The position numbers and the translations under genes were made by a program. The notes below the pieces were generated by a model. That model searched no databases and was not told where the DNA came from. It saw only the letters and a program-made list of their open reading frames with translations. 56,573 nucleotides of DNA from Clostridia bacterium (lineage in GTDB: Bacteria > Bacillota > Clostridia > Oscillospirales > CAG-272). This document shows positions 24,737 through 33,225 of this stretch, piece after piece. Position 1 is the first letter of the stretch, and the number at the start of each line of letters is the position of its first letter. The stretch lies in NCBI GenBank assembly GCA_017443595.1, contig JAFSYU010000053.1, positions 1-56,573 of the forward strand. The letters run 5' to 3'.

Positions 24737-25405
24737 ATGGAATACCCAGAAATAAAAAAGAGAATAGACGAGATAAGAAGAGAAGCGGGTGACGCCGAGC
24801 TTCTGCTCGCCACCAAGACCGTGGACTGCGACCGTATAGAATACGCGGTCAGAGAATGCGGCGTAAAGTATATAGGCGAAAACAGAGTTCAGGAGTTTTT
24901 GGAAAAATACGAAAGATTAAAAGATCTTCCGTGCGAGCTTCATTTCATCGGAACGCTGCAGAAAAACAAAGTCAAATATATAATAGATAAAGTAAGCCTT
25001 ATCCACTCCGTGGGAAGTATATCTTTATGCGAGGAGATAGAAAAGCAGGCGGAAAAGCACGGCATAGTGATGAACGTGCTCTGCGAGGTAAATATCGGAG
25101 AAGAGGAGAACAAATCCGGATTTTTGCCCGCCGAGGTGCCGGAGGCTTATGAAAAAATGCGCTCGTATCCGCACGTAAGACCCATAGGTCTTATGACTAT
25201 GGCGCCGGTTTGTCAAAATAAGTCGGATTATTTAAAATTTTTTACTAAAACTTACCGTTTATTTATTGACAACTGCATAAAAAATGTGGATAATAGATAC
25301 AGACCGATATTGTCAATGGGAATGTCCGACAGCTACCGTGAAGCCGTTTCGTGCGGCTCCACTATGATAAGGATAGGCTCGGCGGTATTCGGCAGCAGAA
25401 ATTAA
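24737..25405 (+). CDS. YggS-family pyridoxal phosphate homeostasis protein
   Basis: 222 aa. PLP-binding Lys27 lies in 'LLLATKTVD'; other conserved parts are 'YIGENRVQEF', 'LHFIGTLQKNKVKYI' and 'GMSDSYREAVSCGSTMIRIG'. It binds PLP without known catalysis and balances the B6 pool. Position directly before sepF is the standard Firmicutes order. Confidence 0.95.
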   Translation: MEYPEIKKRIDEIRREAGDAELLLATKTVDCDRIEYAVRECGVKYIGENRVQEFLEKYERLKDLPCELHFIGTLQKNKVKYIIDKVSLIHSVGSISLCEEIEKQAEKHGIVMNVLCEVNIGEEENKSGFLPAEVPEAYEKMRSYPHVRPIGLMTMAPVCQNKSDYLKFFTKTYRLFIDNCIKNVDNRYRPILSMGMSDSYREAVSCGSTMIRIGSAVFGSRN

Positions 25406-25434
25406 GAAATTTTTTAAAGAAAGGGTATATAAAA

Positions 25435-25920
25435 ATGGGATTTTTGGATAGCCTGAAATTCGGTAAGCACTTCAATGATGAAGATGATTACGAGAAAGAT
25501 GAAGCAGAGGAAGAAGCAGTTGAGGATGAGGAGGTCATAGAACCCGCTTCAAAAACGGTCGACGCGCCGGTACAGCAGAAACAGACGAGAGCACCGGGCA
25601 ACGTAAAGCTTGACGGAGCCGCTCTTGAACTCAAGGTAGTTAAGCCCGAGAGATATGAGACCGTGCCGCAGATCGCCGATCATTTGCTCAACCGCCGCAC
25701 CGTGGTTTTGAATCTCGAATCTACCAACAAGGAAACGGCAAGAAGAATGATAGACTTTTTATCCGGCGTTGCTTACGCTATTGACGGAAGATTAAGCAAA
25801 GTTGCCGTCAATACATATATCATAACTCCCGCCAACATCAACGTAAGCGGAGAGGCTCTTGTCAACGAAAAGCAGGAGATCAGCGCGGAGGATGAGGAAA
25901 GACTCTATTCCGAAGACTGA
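25435..25920 (+). CDS. sepF: cell division protein SepF
   Basis: 161 aa, starting at ATG 25435 after AAAGGG. N-terminal amphipathic helix 'MGFLDSLKFGKHF' (membrane binding), acidic linker (14-45), then the SepF core (about 75-150) with 'RRTVVLNLESTNKETARRMIDFLSG'. SepF tethers FtsZ to the membrane at the division site. A longer frame beginning at 25351 lies in yggS and lacks a ribosome site. Confidence 0.95.
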   Translation: MGFLDSLKFGKHFNDEDDYEKDEAEEEAVEDEEVIEPASKTVDAPVQQKQTRAPGNVKLDGAALELKVVKPERYETVPQIADHLLNRRTVVLNLESTNKETARRMIDFLSGVAYAIDGRLSKVAVNTYIITPANINVSGEALVNEKQEISAEDEERLYSED

Positions 25921-25936
25921 TAAGCCGGACTGTTAA

Positions 25937-26215
25937 ATGGAGATAATAATTACGCTGCTTTCAAACATCATATTTTTATTGCTGTGCGTATTTGAATCGG
26001 CGGTATGGGTGCGGGTCATCCTCGGCTGTTTTTTCGCCGCGGATGATTCCGCGCTTTACAGAGTGCTCATTTTTTTGACTGAGCCGTTTCTTCTCCCGAT
26101 AAGGGCCTTGCTTGATAAAATGCGGATAGGCGGCGGACTTTTTGATCTGTCTGCCATTGTTTGTTCCGCCGTTATGATACCCGTTATGGCAATACTGCCG
26201 GGCGTGACGGTCTGA
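25937..26215 (+). CDS. YggT family membrane protein
   Basis: 92 aa with two membrane segments (about 3-30 and 68-90) around the conserved loop 'ALYRVLIFLTEPFLLPIRALL'. YggT proteins lie in division gene clusters; the function is not firmly known. 16 bp after sepF and 14 bp before divIVA. Confidence 0.88.
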   Translation: MEIIITLLSNIIFLLLCVFESAVWVRVILGCFFAADDSALYRVLIFLTEPFLLPIRALLDKMRIGGGLFDLSAIVCSAVMIPVMAILPGVTV

Positions 26216-26229
26216 TAGGTATACTGTAA

Positions 26230-27048
26230 ATGAATCCAAACGAACTTAAAAAGAAAAACTTCACACGCGCGATACGCGGCTACAACACGGACGAGGTGGA
26301 CGCCTATATATCAAGCCTTGTTGATAAGTACGAAGAGCTTCTGCGTGAGAATTCCGAGCTTGAATATAAGCTGAAAGCCTCTCTTGAAAGATCCGAGGAG
26401 GCGCAGGCCGGCGAGGAAGAACTGAAAAAAACGATAGAGCTTGCGAAAAAAGCGGCGGACAAAATAGTATCCGACGCACAGGCGCAGGCAGACCTTTTGT
26501 ATTCCGCCGCTAAAGACAATACGGACAGAGTCCTGCGTACGTTCCGTGACAGCATAGCGTCGGAGGCTGTCGTTTTACAAAAACTCAAGGCGGCGGTAGC
26601 CGATATGAGAAGCGTTATTTATAAGCAGTATCTTAAAAACATAGAACAGCTTGAGGAGCTTGCGCCGAGAAGCAAATATGAAGCAGAGCTTGAAGATCCG
26701 TCCACGGCGGAATATATCCGCGCCGTCATAGACGGTATGAAGAGCGACGTGGAGAATTTGCGCACCGAGACGAAAGAGCAGAACGTGCACGACGGAAACG
26801 TCACTATAACGAGATCCGCCGAGATAAGTGTTGCAAAAAAATACCGCATAGCGTCCGTGCGAGATACGATAAGGGAGCTTAACCAGAAAATACTTTCAGG
26901 CGACGATTCCATTGACGAAAGCATAGGCGAAAAAGTCTCAGGCGAAGAAATAGTGCCGGAAAACGACGATATAAGGCAGAAAAAACGCGATATGCCGAAA
27001 AAGAAGAAAAATAAGCAAAAGGAACTGTTCAATGCCGAAGATGAATGA
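26230..27048 (+). CDS. divIVA: DivIVA domain protein
   Basis: 272 aa. The N-terminal 'LKKKNFTRAIRGYNTDEVDAY' is the DivIVA lipid-binding crossed loop, followed by a long coiled coil (about 35-115) and a variable tail ending in a Lys-rich stretch (KKKKNKQKE). DivIVA marks negatively curved membrane at poles and septum. It overlaps lspA by 17 bp. Confidence 0.93.
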   Translation: MNPNELKKKNFTRAIRGYNTDEVDAYISSLVDKYEELLRENSELEYKLKASLERSEEAQAGEEELKKTIELAKKAADKIVSDAQAQADLLYSAAKDNTDRVLRTFRDSIASEAVVLQKLKAAVADMRSVIYKQYLKNIEQLEELAPRSKYEAELEDPSTAEYIRAVIDGMKSDVENLRTETKEQNVHDGNVTITRSAEISVAKKYRIASVRDTIRELNQKILSGDDSIDESIGEKVSGEEIVPENDDIRQKKRDMPKKKKNKQKELFNAEDE

Positions 27049-27592
27049 GATAAAAGCGCGGTGCAAAAAAAATATCGCCGCGTATATAATACTGCTTGTC
27101 ATATCGGCGGCGCTCGTCGTGATCGATCAGATAAGCAAGTATCTTGTCGTGCTTTATCTGCCAAAGGACGCGCAGATCAAAGTCATACCGTATCTTTTCA
27201 ACTTCACCTACGTTGAAAACAAAGGCGCGGCGTGGGGCATGATGGCAAACAGCAGGTGGATATTCATAGTTGTTTCCACCGTTGCCGTTGTCGTGCTTGC
27301 CGTACTGCTTTTGTATTTTGCAAGAAGCAAAAAGTTTTTTGTCGCCTCCCTCGTTTTGATATTCGCGGGCGGCATAGGCAATATGATAGACAGAACGGTA
27401 AACGGCTTTGTGGTGGATTTCATTCAGTTTGATTTCTTTCAGAGCTTTCCCGTGTTCAACGTCGCGGATTCATACGTTACGATAGGCGGATTCATGCTTA
27501 TCATATACGTTTTGTTTATAGACAGGAGCTTTTTATCCGGCAGGAAAAAAGAAAATGGAAAAGAAAACAGTAACGGTAACGAAAAAGCTTGA
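27032..27592 (+). CDS. lspA: lipoprotein signal peptidase (signal peptidase II)
   Basis: 186 aa, four membrane segments. Aspartic protease dyad Asp120 ('GGIGNMIDR') and Asp146 ('FNVADSYVTIGG'), with 'ENKGAAWGM' also conserved. It cuts prolipoproteins before the lipidated Cys and so serves the several lipoproteins in this window. The ribosome site AAAGGAA lies in the divIVA end. It overlaps rluD by 38 bp. Confidence 0.96.
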   Translation: MPKMNEIKARCKKNIAAYIILLVISAALVVIDQISKYLVVLYLPKDAQIKVIPYLFNFTYVENKGAAWGMMANSRWIFIVVSTVAVVVLAVLLLYFARSKKFFVASLVLIFAGGIGNMIDRTVNGFVVDFIQFDFFQSFPVFNVADSYVTIGGFMLIIYVLFIDRSFLSGRKKENGKENSNGNEKA

Positions 27593-28487
27593 CGGTGCGC
27601 GGCTGGACGCCGCCGCCGCGGAGCTGTTTGGTATAACGAGAAACGCCGCCTCCGTAATGATAGAGGACGGCGTTTTAACGCTTAACGGCGATCCCGCGAA
27701 AAAAAACTGCCGCATAAAAGAAAACGATACGCTGCAGCTTTGCGAAAGAGAACTGAAAAAACCGGACGCGGAGCCGGAAGATATCCCGATAAGGATAGTT
27801 TACGAGGACGACGCGCTTGCCGTTGTTGATAAACCTAAGGGAATGGTCGTACACCCGGCGCCGGGAAACTACGAGGGAACGCTCGTATCCGCGCTGCTTT
27901 ATCATATGAAAGGCAGACTTTCCGGTATAAACGGGGTTGAGCGGCCCGGTATAGTCCACAGGATAGACAAGGACACAAGCGGACTTCTGATAGTAGCCAA
28001 AACGGACGAGGCGCATATAAAGCTCGCGGAGCAGATAAAAGATCACTCTTTTATGCGCAAATACGAGGGCATCATCGTAGGCAAAATGAAAGAGGACAAA
28101 GGCACGGTCAATAAAACCGTCGGCAGAAATCCAAAGGACAGAAAGAAAATGGCGGCGGGACTCCCGGACGGGCGCGACGCGGTGACGGATTACGAGCTTA
28201 TAGAAGCGTACAGCGGCTTTTCGCGTATGCTGTTTACTCTGCATACGGGCAGGACACACCAGATAAGAGTGCATATGTCCTCCTGCGGCCATCCGCTTAT
28301 GGGAGATACGGTATACGGCGGCGGAAAGACCGCTTTTGAAAAGCGTTACGCGGATCTTCTGCGCGGACAGTGCCTGCACGCAAGGTATATCGGTTTTATT
28401 CATCCGCTGACAACAGAATATATGGAATTTGACGCGGGCGTGCCGGAATACTTTGAAAAAATAACGCGTCTGCTAAAAAACGTATAA
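27555..28487 (+). CDS. rluD: RluD-type 23S rRNA pseudouridine synthase
   Basis: 310 aa. N-terminal S4 domain (about 10-70), then the RluA catalytic domain with 'HRIDKDTSGLLIVAKT' (catalytic Asp138), 'YEGIIVG' and 'GRTHQIRVHMSSCGHPLMGD'. It isomerises uridines in 23S rRNA, most likely helix 69. It is the last gene of the division run; only a weak hairpin (AACGTA/TACGTT, 28482-28497) follows. Confidence 0.93.
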   Translation: MEKKTVTVTKKLDGARLDAAAAELFGITRNAASVMIEDGVLTLNGDPAKKNCRIKENDTLQLCERELKKPDAEPEDIPIRIVYEDDALAVVDKPKGMVVHPAPGNYEGTLVSALLYHMKGRLSGINGVERPGIVHRIDKDTSGLLIVAKTDEAHIKLAEQIKDHSFMRKYEGIIVGKMKEDKGTVNKTVGRNPKDRKKMAAGLPDGRDAVTDYELIEAYSGFSRMLFTLHTGRTHQIRVHMSSCGHPLMGDTVYGGGKTAFEKRYADLLRGQCLHARYIGFIHPLTTEYMEFDAGVPEYFEKITRLLKNV

Positions 28488-28586
28488 TTACGTTTATTGT
28501 TATTTAACGGCGAATATGCTTTTTTGTTAATATTGAAAGTATATAATAAATATAATAAAACACTATGAAAGAAGGACTTCGCTTTT

Positions 28587-29450
28587 ATGAGTTCGAATAA
28601 AAGCAGGATATATATACTTATTGCCGCCGCGCTTATCCTTGCCGTCGGTTTTGCCGCGGTCCGCGCTATACTCGTTGTAAATTATTACGACGTGGAGGAG
28701 GGACTGTACGCGTCTGACGCGACGGGCATCACGGCGGTGCGCATACTGTTCGGCGCAAGTCTTCTGCTTTTGGGCGTGCTGTCGTTTCTGCTTGTCAAAA
28801 AGCGTGAATTCAAACAAATGCCCGAAGCCAATCACGGCGTTGTATTTACCGGCGCGATGTGCGGATTTATGTTCATATCGTCTGCGATCCTCGTTTCGTA
28901 TTATTTCCTGCCGTCGCATTTCAAGACCGTGTTCGGATCAAACCACGGCGGTATAGACATAGTTTTACTGATAATGCTTTTGCTTACCGTCCTGTTCGGG
29001 CTTGCGTCGTCTCTTTATTATTTCTGGTGCGCGGCTACGACTACAAAGCTTAAAAAGCTGCCGTACAGACTCTTCTCTTTGATGCCGGTCATGTTCTTCA
29101 TATTCTATCTGGTATTTATGTATTTCAAAAAAGATACCGTGATGAACAGCCCAGAAAGAACGATAACTCAGCTTTCCGCCATAGCCGTTATGGTCTACTG
29201 TGTTGCAGAGGCGAGATTCCATTTCGGAATAGCGCGGTACAGAACGTATACGGCGGTGTCTCTTATAGCGGTAACGTCCGTTATAGTCGCCTGTGTGCCC
29301 GGCTTCTTGCTGACAGCGTTCTGGGTAATGCCGTTTACAACGGAGACGGTATACGAGGTTCTCCAGCTTGCAATGGCGGCGTATATAATATTCCGTCTGA
29401 TATCAACAGCGACAGCGGAGACGGAGAAGGAAGAGACGGAAGAAAATTAA
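28587..29450 (+). CDS. multipass membrane protein of unknown function
   Basis: 287 aa with about seven predicted membrane segments (near 8-30, 47-65, 85-108, 124-150, 163-182, 196-215, 228-252). It ends in an acidic tail (TEKEETEEN). Ribosome site GAAGGA upstream. No family is recognised. A Gly-Ser-Asn-His loop ('GSNHGG') near residue 117 is the only distinctive feature. It is monocistronic between the rluD run and a convergent foldase gene. Confidence 0.75.
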   Translation: MSSNKSRIYILIAAALILAVGFAAVRAILVVNYYDVEEGLYASDATGITAVRILFGASLLLLGVLSFLLVKKREFKQMPEANHGVVFTGAMCGFMFISSAILVSYYFLPSHFKTVFGSNHGGIDIVLLIMLLLTVLFGLASSLYYFWCAATTTKLKKLPYRLFSLMPVMFFIFYLVFMYFKKDTVMNSPERTITQLSAIAVMVYCVAEARFHFGIARYRTYTAVSLIAVTSVIVACVPGFLLTAFWVMPFTTETVYEVLQLAMAAYIIFRLISTATAETEKEETEEN

Positions 29451-29481
29451 GAATTAAAACGGACGACCGTTGGTTGCCCGT

Positions 29482-29612
29482 AAATAATAAAGAAGAAATA
29501 ATAAAAAATAAAGAATAAAAAAAGGAGTCGATTCGCGACGATCTGTGCTACACACAATTTGTCGGCTGCGCCGACTCCGCTTTTTATTTTTTCTTTATTA
29601 TTTATTTTTTTA
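29482..29612. repeat. long A/T-rich inverted repeat element
   Basis: The left arm (29482-29530, A-rich, ending GGAGTCG) is largely complementary to the right arm (29571-29612, starting CGACTCC, T-rich), giving an imperfect stem of about 40 bp. The loop contains a second palindrome, GTCGGCTGCGCCGAC. No coding frame. It could be a miniature inverted-repeat element or an oversized terminator. Confidence 0.6.
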
Positions 29613-29622
29613 AATGCAAAAA

Positions 29623-29648
29623 GACAGCCGGGTCCGGCTGCCTTTTTT
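29623..29648. terminator. bidirectional terminator between convergent genes
   Basis: CAGCCG/CGGCTG (29625-29630 and 29635-29640) with T6 on the plus strand and A-rich flank (T run on the minus strand). It serves the foldase gene ending at 29663. Confidence 0.75.
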
Positions 29649-29662
29649 ACGTTTGATTTGAT

Positions 29663-31318
29663 TTACTGAACTTTTTCTATAGCTTTGTCGTTTACGGTTG
29701 CGGGGTAGGTCTCCTGCAGCTCGTTGACTTTCTTTTCAAGATCGTCCGCTCTCATGGAGCTGTCAACTCCGGCAAGCCACGCTGCTCTGCCGGTCTCTTC
29801 ATAGAACGTGATGTATATGCCGTTTTCATCAAGTACGAACATTTTTACGTCGCCGGGTTTGCGCTCGTCTGAGAATACCCACTCGTTTATTTCTTCGTAG
29901 TTTGCGCTGGATCTCTTTGTGGTTTCCTTCTGCTGACCGGATGAACCGACTGAAATATCATCCGTCGTGTACTTTTCGGCAAGCTTGTCAAACGCTTCAC
30001 CGGACTTATCGGAACCTGCGTTGAAGTCGTCTATGATCTTCTGCGCATATTCTTTCATCGCGTCTTCGTTTGTGAAGTTGGAGAGTGAAAGACCGAGTTC
30101 ACGGATCGTCGCCGTGTTGTATTCGTCTCTGTAAACGCTCTTTACTACCTGGTAGATAGTTGCGGACTCGTCAGCCGCAATCATCTTAACGGCTCCGTTC
30201 TGCGCGGGTGAATCTGCAAACATCCATTCATCAGCTTCGCTCTTGTCGTCCTTCGTGGTCTTGTGACCTTCGGTCAGAACGTCGCTCTTAACGGATTCTT
30301 CGGTTATGGCTTCAAGCGCCTTTACAGCGTCTTCTACGGCTTTTTCTTCCGCGGACTGCGTCTCTTCTGCGGTATCGGTGCCGGTCTCGGTTTCAGCTTC
30401 AGCTTCAGCCTCTGTTTCAGCGGCGTTTGCCTTTGCGTCTGCAAGAGCTTTCTCAGCGGCTTCTTTTTCTGCCGTTGCAAGTTCTTTCTTATATTCCATT
30501 ACTACGGCAACAAAATCTTCTCCGCCTTCGATCTTGTTGAAGAGCTCAAGAGCTTTGTTCTTCGCTGCGGATATAGCGGCTTCTTTTTCCTCGTCCGTTG
30601 CGTCGCTTTCATAATCGGCTTTTACCGTGTATGAATAGTAGTCGGCTTTCAGATAGTCGTATTTGTTTTCTTCAAAGTAGTTATCGTACTGCTCGTCCGT
30701 GTATGTGTAGGAGTCACGCAGTTTTTCGGCGTATTTGGAAGCGAGCGTCTGCATTTCAAGAATGTGTCTTATATCGCTCTTCGTTATGCCCTTGCTGCCG
30801 TACATGGCTCCGACAGCGGATGAAAAGCTGTAGTTGTTCTGCTTTGCGTAATCCGCAAGTGACGTTATGCTTTCTTCTATGGTAGCCTTGTCATCCGAGG
30901 TAAGCTCAAAGCCGTCTGCTTTTGCAGTCTCGCAGAGCGCCATGACCTGCTTCAGAGTGGATTCAGCCTGGCTCTTACAGTAGTCGAGCCATGACATTGA
31001 TTCCGTATATTGCTGCTGTGAAAGCGGCTTTGTTCTGTCAAGTCCGAGATACGACGTGTATCCGTAGCTTTCATACGTCTGATAATAATTGTTGTACGTC
31101 GCGTACGTCAGATACGTGAACTGCGCGTTGTTTACGGAATAATTCGCTGTTTTGATCGCAGTGCGCGCGTGCAGGGAAATGTAATCCATAAGACCCGTAG
31201 GCTGAAGTATCGCAACTCCGAGACCGAATACGAGGCACACACCTATGACTATGGCTAAAACGGTATACCATACGTCAGTCTTTGATTTTTCTCTTTTTAC
31301 TTTCTTTGCCTTGCCCAT
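29663..31318 (-). CDS. SurA/PrsA-like foldase, membrane anchored
   Basis: 551 aa. A basic N-terminus precedes one membrane segment (about 17-40), then a helical SurA_N-like chaperone part (60-250). Two similar modules follow: 'EADEWMFADSPAQNGAVKMI' near 370 and 'EINEWVFSDERKPGDVKMFV' near 490, which resemble the end of parvulin domains. Between about 280 and 345 lies a coiled, Ala/Glu-rich stretch (EAEAEAETETG). PrsA-like proteins help exported proteins fold outside the membrane. Parvulin catalytic residues are not obvious, so activity may be chaperone only. AAGGAAGG precedes the ATG. Confidence 0.75.
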   Translation of the reverse strand: MGKAKKVKREKSKTDVWYTVLAIVIGVCLVFGLGVAILQPTGLMDYISLHARTAIKTANYSVNNAQFTYLTYATYNNYYQTYESYGYTSYLGLDRTKPLSQQQYTESMSWLDYCKSQAESTLKQVMALCETAKADGFELTSDDKATIEESITSLADYAKQNNYSFSSAVGAMYGSKGITKSDIRHILEMQTLASKYAEKLRDSYTYTDEQYDNYFEENKYDYLKADYYSYTVKADYESDATDEEKEAAISAAKNKALELFNKIEGGEDFVAVVMEYKKELATAEKEAAEKALADAKANAAETEAEAEAETETGTDTAEETQSAEEKAVEDAVKALEAITEESVKSDVLTEGHKTTKDDKSEADEWMFADSPAQNGAVKMIAADESATIYQVVKSVYRDEYNTATIRELGLSLSNFTNEDAMKEYAQKIIDDFNAGSDKSGEAFDKLAEKYTTDDISVGSSGQQKETTKRSSANYEEINEWVFSDERKPGDVKMFVLDENGIYITFYEETGRAAWLAGVDSSMRADDLEKKVNELQETYPATVNDKAIEKVQ

Positions 31319-31416
31319 TTTGGTTTTCCAAACCTTCCTTATTTAATGAAAGTCGTGCGGTGCGGACCGCACTGAAAATAATATTGTCCTTTTTTATTAT
31401 AAAGGATGCTCCTAAC

Positions 31417-31445
31417 AGTATATCATAAGTGATAACGATACTGAA
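31417..31445 (-). promoter_or_regulatory. promoter candidate for the foldase gene
   Basis: On the minus strand TTCAGT, 17-bp spacer, TATACT. Downstream in the leader is the hairpin GTGCGGT/ACCGCAC (31355-31372). Confidence 0.5.
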
Positions 31446-31479
31446 GAACAATATATTAACAATATGTTAATTTACGGAC

Positions 31480-32634
31480 TTATTTCCGTATTTTTATTAG
31501 GCTGTCAAGCCCTTTTTTTATGTTTTTAACGAGAAGCTCCGCTTCATCCGCCGTATTTGTGCGCCAAAGGCTTATCCTTACGGTACAGTCCGCGTCCTTT
31601 GCCGAAAGACCGAACGCCTGAAGCGAACGTGATATCCCGGGATGATGTGAAGAACAGGCGGAGCCGCTTGATACGTATATCCCCTCAGCTGAAAGATATC
31701 TCAGCATTACCTCGCTTTTTATGCCCGGCAGAGAAGCGGATATGATATGCGGTACGGCGCGTACCGGGCGGTTGATCTTTACGCCCGCCGCTTCAAGCTC
31801 TGATCTGATATATGACGAAAGCTCGTTTATCTTTGCGGTATCTGTATCAAAATACGCCTTGCCGTATTCCGCGGCAGCCGCAAATGCGGAAATGCCCGCC
31901 GTGTTTTCCGTACCGGAACGCAACCCTTCCTCCTGTCCGCCGCCGTACAGAACGGGAACGACGGAGCGTGAGGTCAAAAGTCTGTTTGAGATATATAAAG
32001 CGCCCACGCCTTTTGGGCCGCCTATTTTATGAGCGGACAGCGTCATCATATCAACGCCGGACGCGGCAGCGTTCGTATCCGTTTTCATAAAAGCCTGCGT
32101 TGCGTCCGTATGGAAAATGACGCGCGGATTTTTTTCTTTTGATACCCGGCACAGCTCTTTTATATCGTATAAAGCTCCGGTCTCGTTATTGACCGTCATG
32201 ACGCTTATCAGAAACGTGTTATCGTCGACGAGCGCGTATAATTCTTCCGCGTTCACCGCGCCGCCGCGCGTTTTTACCTCGCGTATCTCAAATCCGCGGG
32301 TTTTAAGCTCCTCGGACGCTCTGTATACGGACGGGTGCTCCGAGTCCGATATTATTATATTTTTCTTTTCGTTTGCTTTTTTTGCGTATGATGTCCCGAA
32401 TAACGCAAGAGCGTTCGATTCGGTCCCGCATCCCGTGAAAACGACTGTACCTTTGCCGCCCCCGCCGATCACCGAAAGCATTTTTTTGCGTGACGCGGAT
32501 AAAAGTTTTTCCGCTTCAATTCCGGCGGAGTGGACCGAGGACGGATTTGCGTATATTTCAAACGCTTTTTCAAAAGCCGATCTTGCATCATTGCACATCG
32601 CCGTGGTAGCGGCGTTGTCAAAATACGCGGTCAT
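31480..32634 (-). CDS. cysteine desulfurase (NifS/IscS type)
   Basis: 384 aa fold-type I PLP enzyme. PLP Lys203 in 'SAHKIGGPKG', 'HTDATQAF' before it, 'GGGQEEGLRSGTEN' and active-site Cys327 in 'SSGSACSSHHPG' are all present. It moves sulfur from cysteine to a protein persulfide for Fe-S clusters or tRNA thiolation. No scaffold (iscU) or thiouridylase gene follows; instead it is last in an operon with envelope genes. Its ATG shares one base with the stop of the preceding lipoprotein gene, so it is translationally coupled. Confidence 0.9.
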   Translation of the reverse strand: MTAYFDNAATTAMCNDARSAFEKAFEIYANPSSVHSAGIEAEKLLSASRKKMLSVIGGGGKGTVVFTGCGTESNALALFGTSYAKKANEKKNIIISDSEHPSVYRASEELKTRGFEIREVKTRGGAVNAEELYALVDDNTFLISVMTVNNETGALYDIKELCRVSKEKNPRVIFHTDATQAFMKTDTNAAASGVDMMTLSAHKIGGPKGVGALYISNRLLTSRSVVPVLYGGGQEEGLRSGTENTAGISAFAAAAEYGKAYFDTDTAKINELSSYIRSELEAAGVKINRPVRAVPHIISASLPGIKSEVMLRYLSAEGIYVSSGSACSSHHPGISRSLQAFGLSAKDADCTVRISLWRTNTADEAELLVKNIKKGLDSLIKIRK

Positions 32635-33224
32635 TATGCAAGCACTCCGGTCTGAAATACGAATTCCGATATTATCTTTTCAAAAGACTGCAGGTTCGTG
32701 TCGTATTTTGAGGCCTCGGCGGTATAGGTGAGAAGATACGCGTACATACGCTCTCTTACGCAGATGACCATGTCAAAATTGTATTCGACGCCGGAAAGCG
32801 TCGCGGTGTATCTGCATCTCACCGCAGGCATGCCGTTCAGCATTGTTGAGATCGGACCTGATATGAGCCTGTATCCGGGCAGACGCGCTTCAAGCTCAGT
32901 TACGTATCCCGTCCAGTAGTTTTCCGCGTATACGACAGCGTCCGGCTTGCTTTCCTCTTTGTCCGCCGGGATCTCGAAAGTCGCCTCGTTTGAAATCGTG
33001 TATCTGGCGCAGGTGACGTTTGACTTGTCCGCTATGGAGACGTATGCGCTCGTTATCCCGTCCTGATCGGCTACGGTCCAGCTGCTCGGAACGTACATAT
33101 AATAGTCTACCGCGTCAACGGAAGCGAGCTTCATGCCGGACGGAGTATCCGTCTGCGTTTTTGAGCATGCGCATAAAAATATAAAAACAAATACCAAAAG
33201 TATGCAGATCGTTGTTTTTTTCAT
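32634..33224 (-). CDS. small lipoprotein, PsbP-like
   Basis: 196 aa from ATG 33224 (an upstream TTG at 33245 overlaps cotH-like coding sequence). Leader ends 'FLCAC' with lipidated Cys20. The mature domain has a PsbP/Mog1-like feel ('DYYMYVPSSWTV', 'GMPAVRCRYTATLSGVEYNFDMVI', 'FEKIISEFVF'); I assign this by pattern only. It lies one base after the CotH gene and overlaps the desulfurase by one base. Confidence 0.7.
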   Translation of the reverse strand: MKKTTICILLVFVFIFLCACSKTQTDTPSGMKLASVDAVDYYMYVPSSWTVADQDGITSAYVSIADKSNVTCARYTISNEATFEIPADKEESKPDAVVYAENYWTGYVTELEARLPGYRLISGPISTMLNGMPAVRCRYTATLSGVEYNFDMVICVRERMYAYLLTYTAEASKYDTNLQSFEKIISEFVFQTGVLA

Positions 33225-33225
33225 A

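Noticed and set aside
31480..32634. Phosphorothioate or other DNA-modification defence system (via cysteine desulfurase)
   Set aside because: No dnd-type partner genes; neighbours are envelope proteins.
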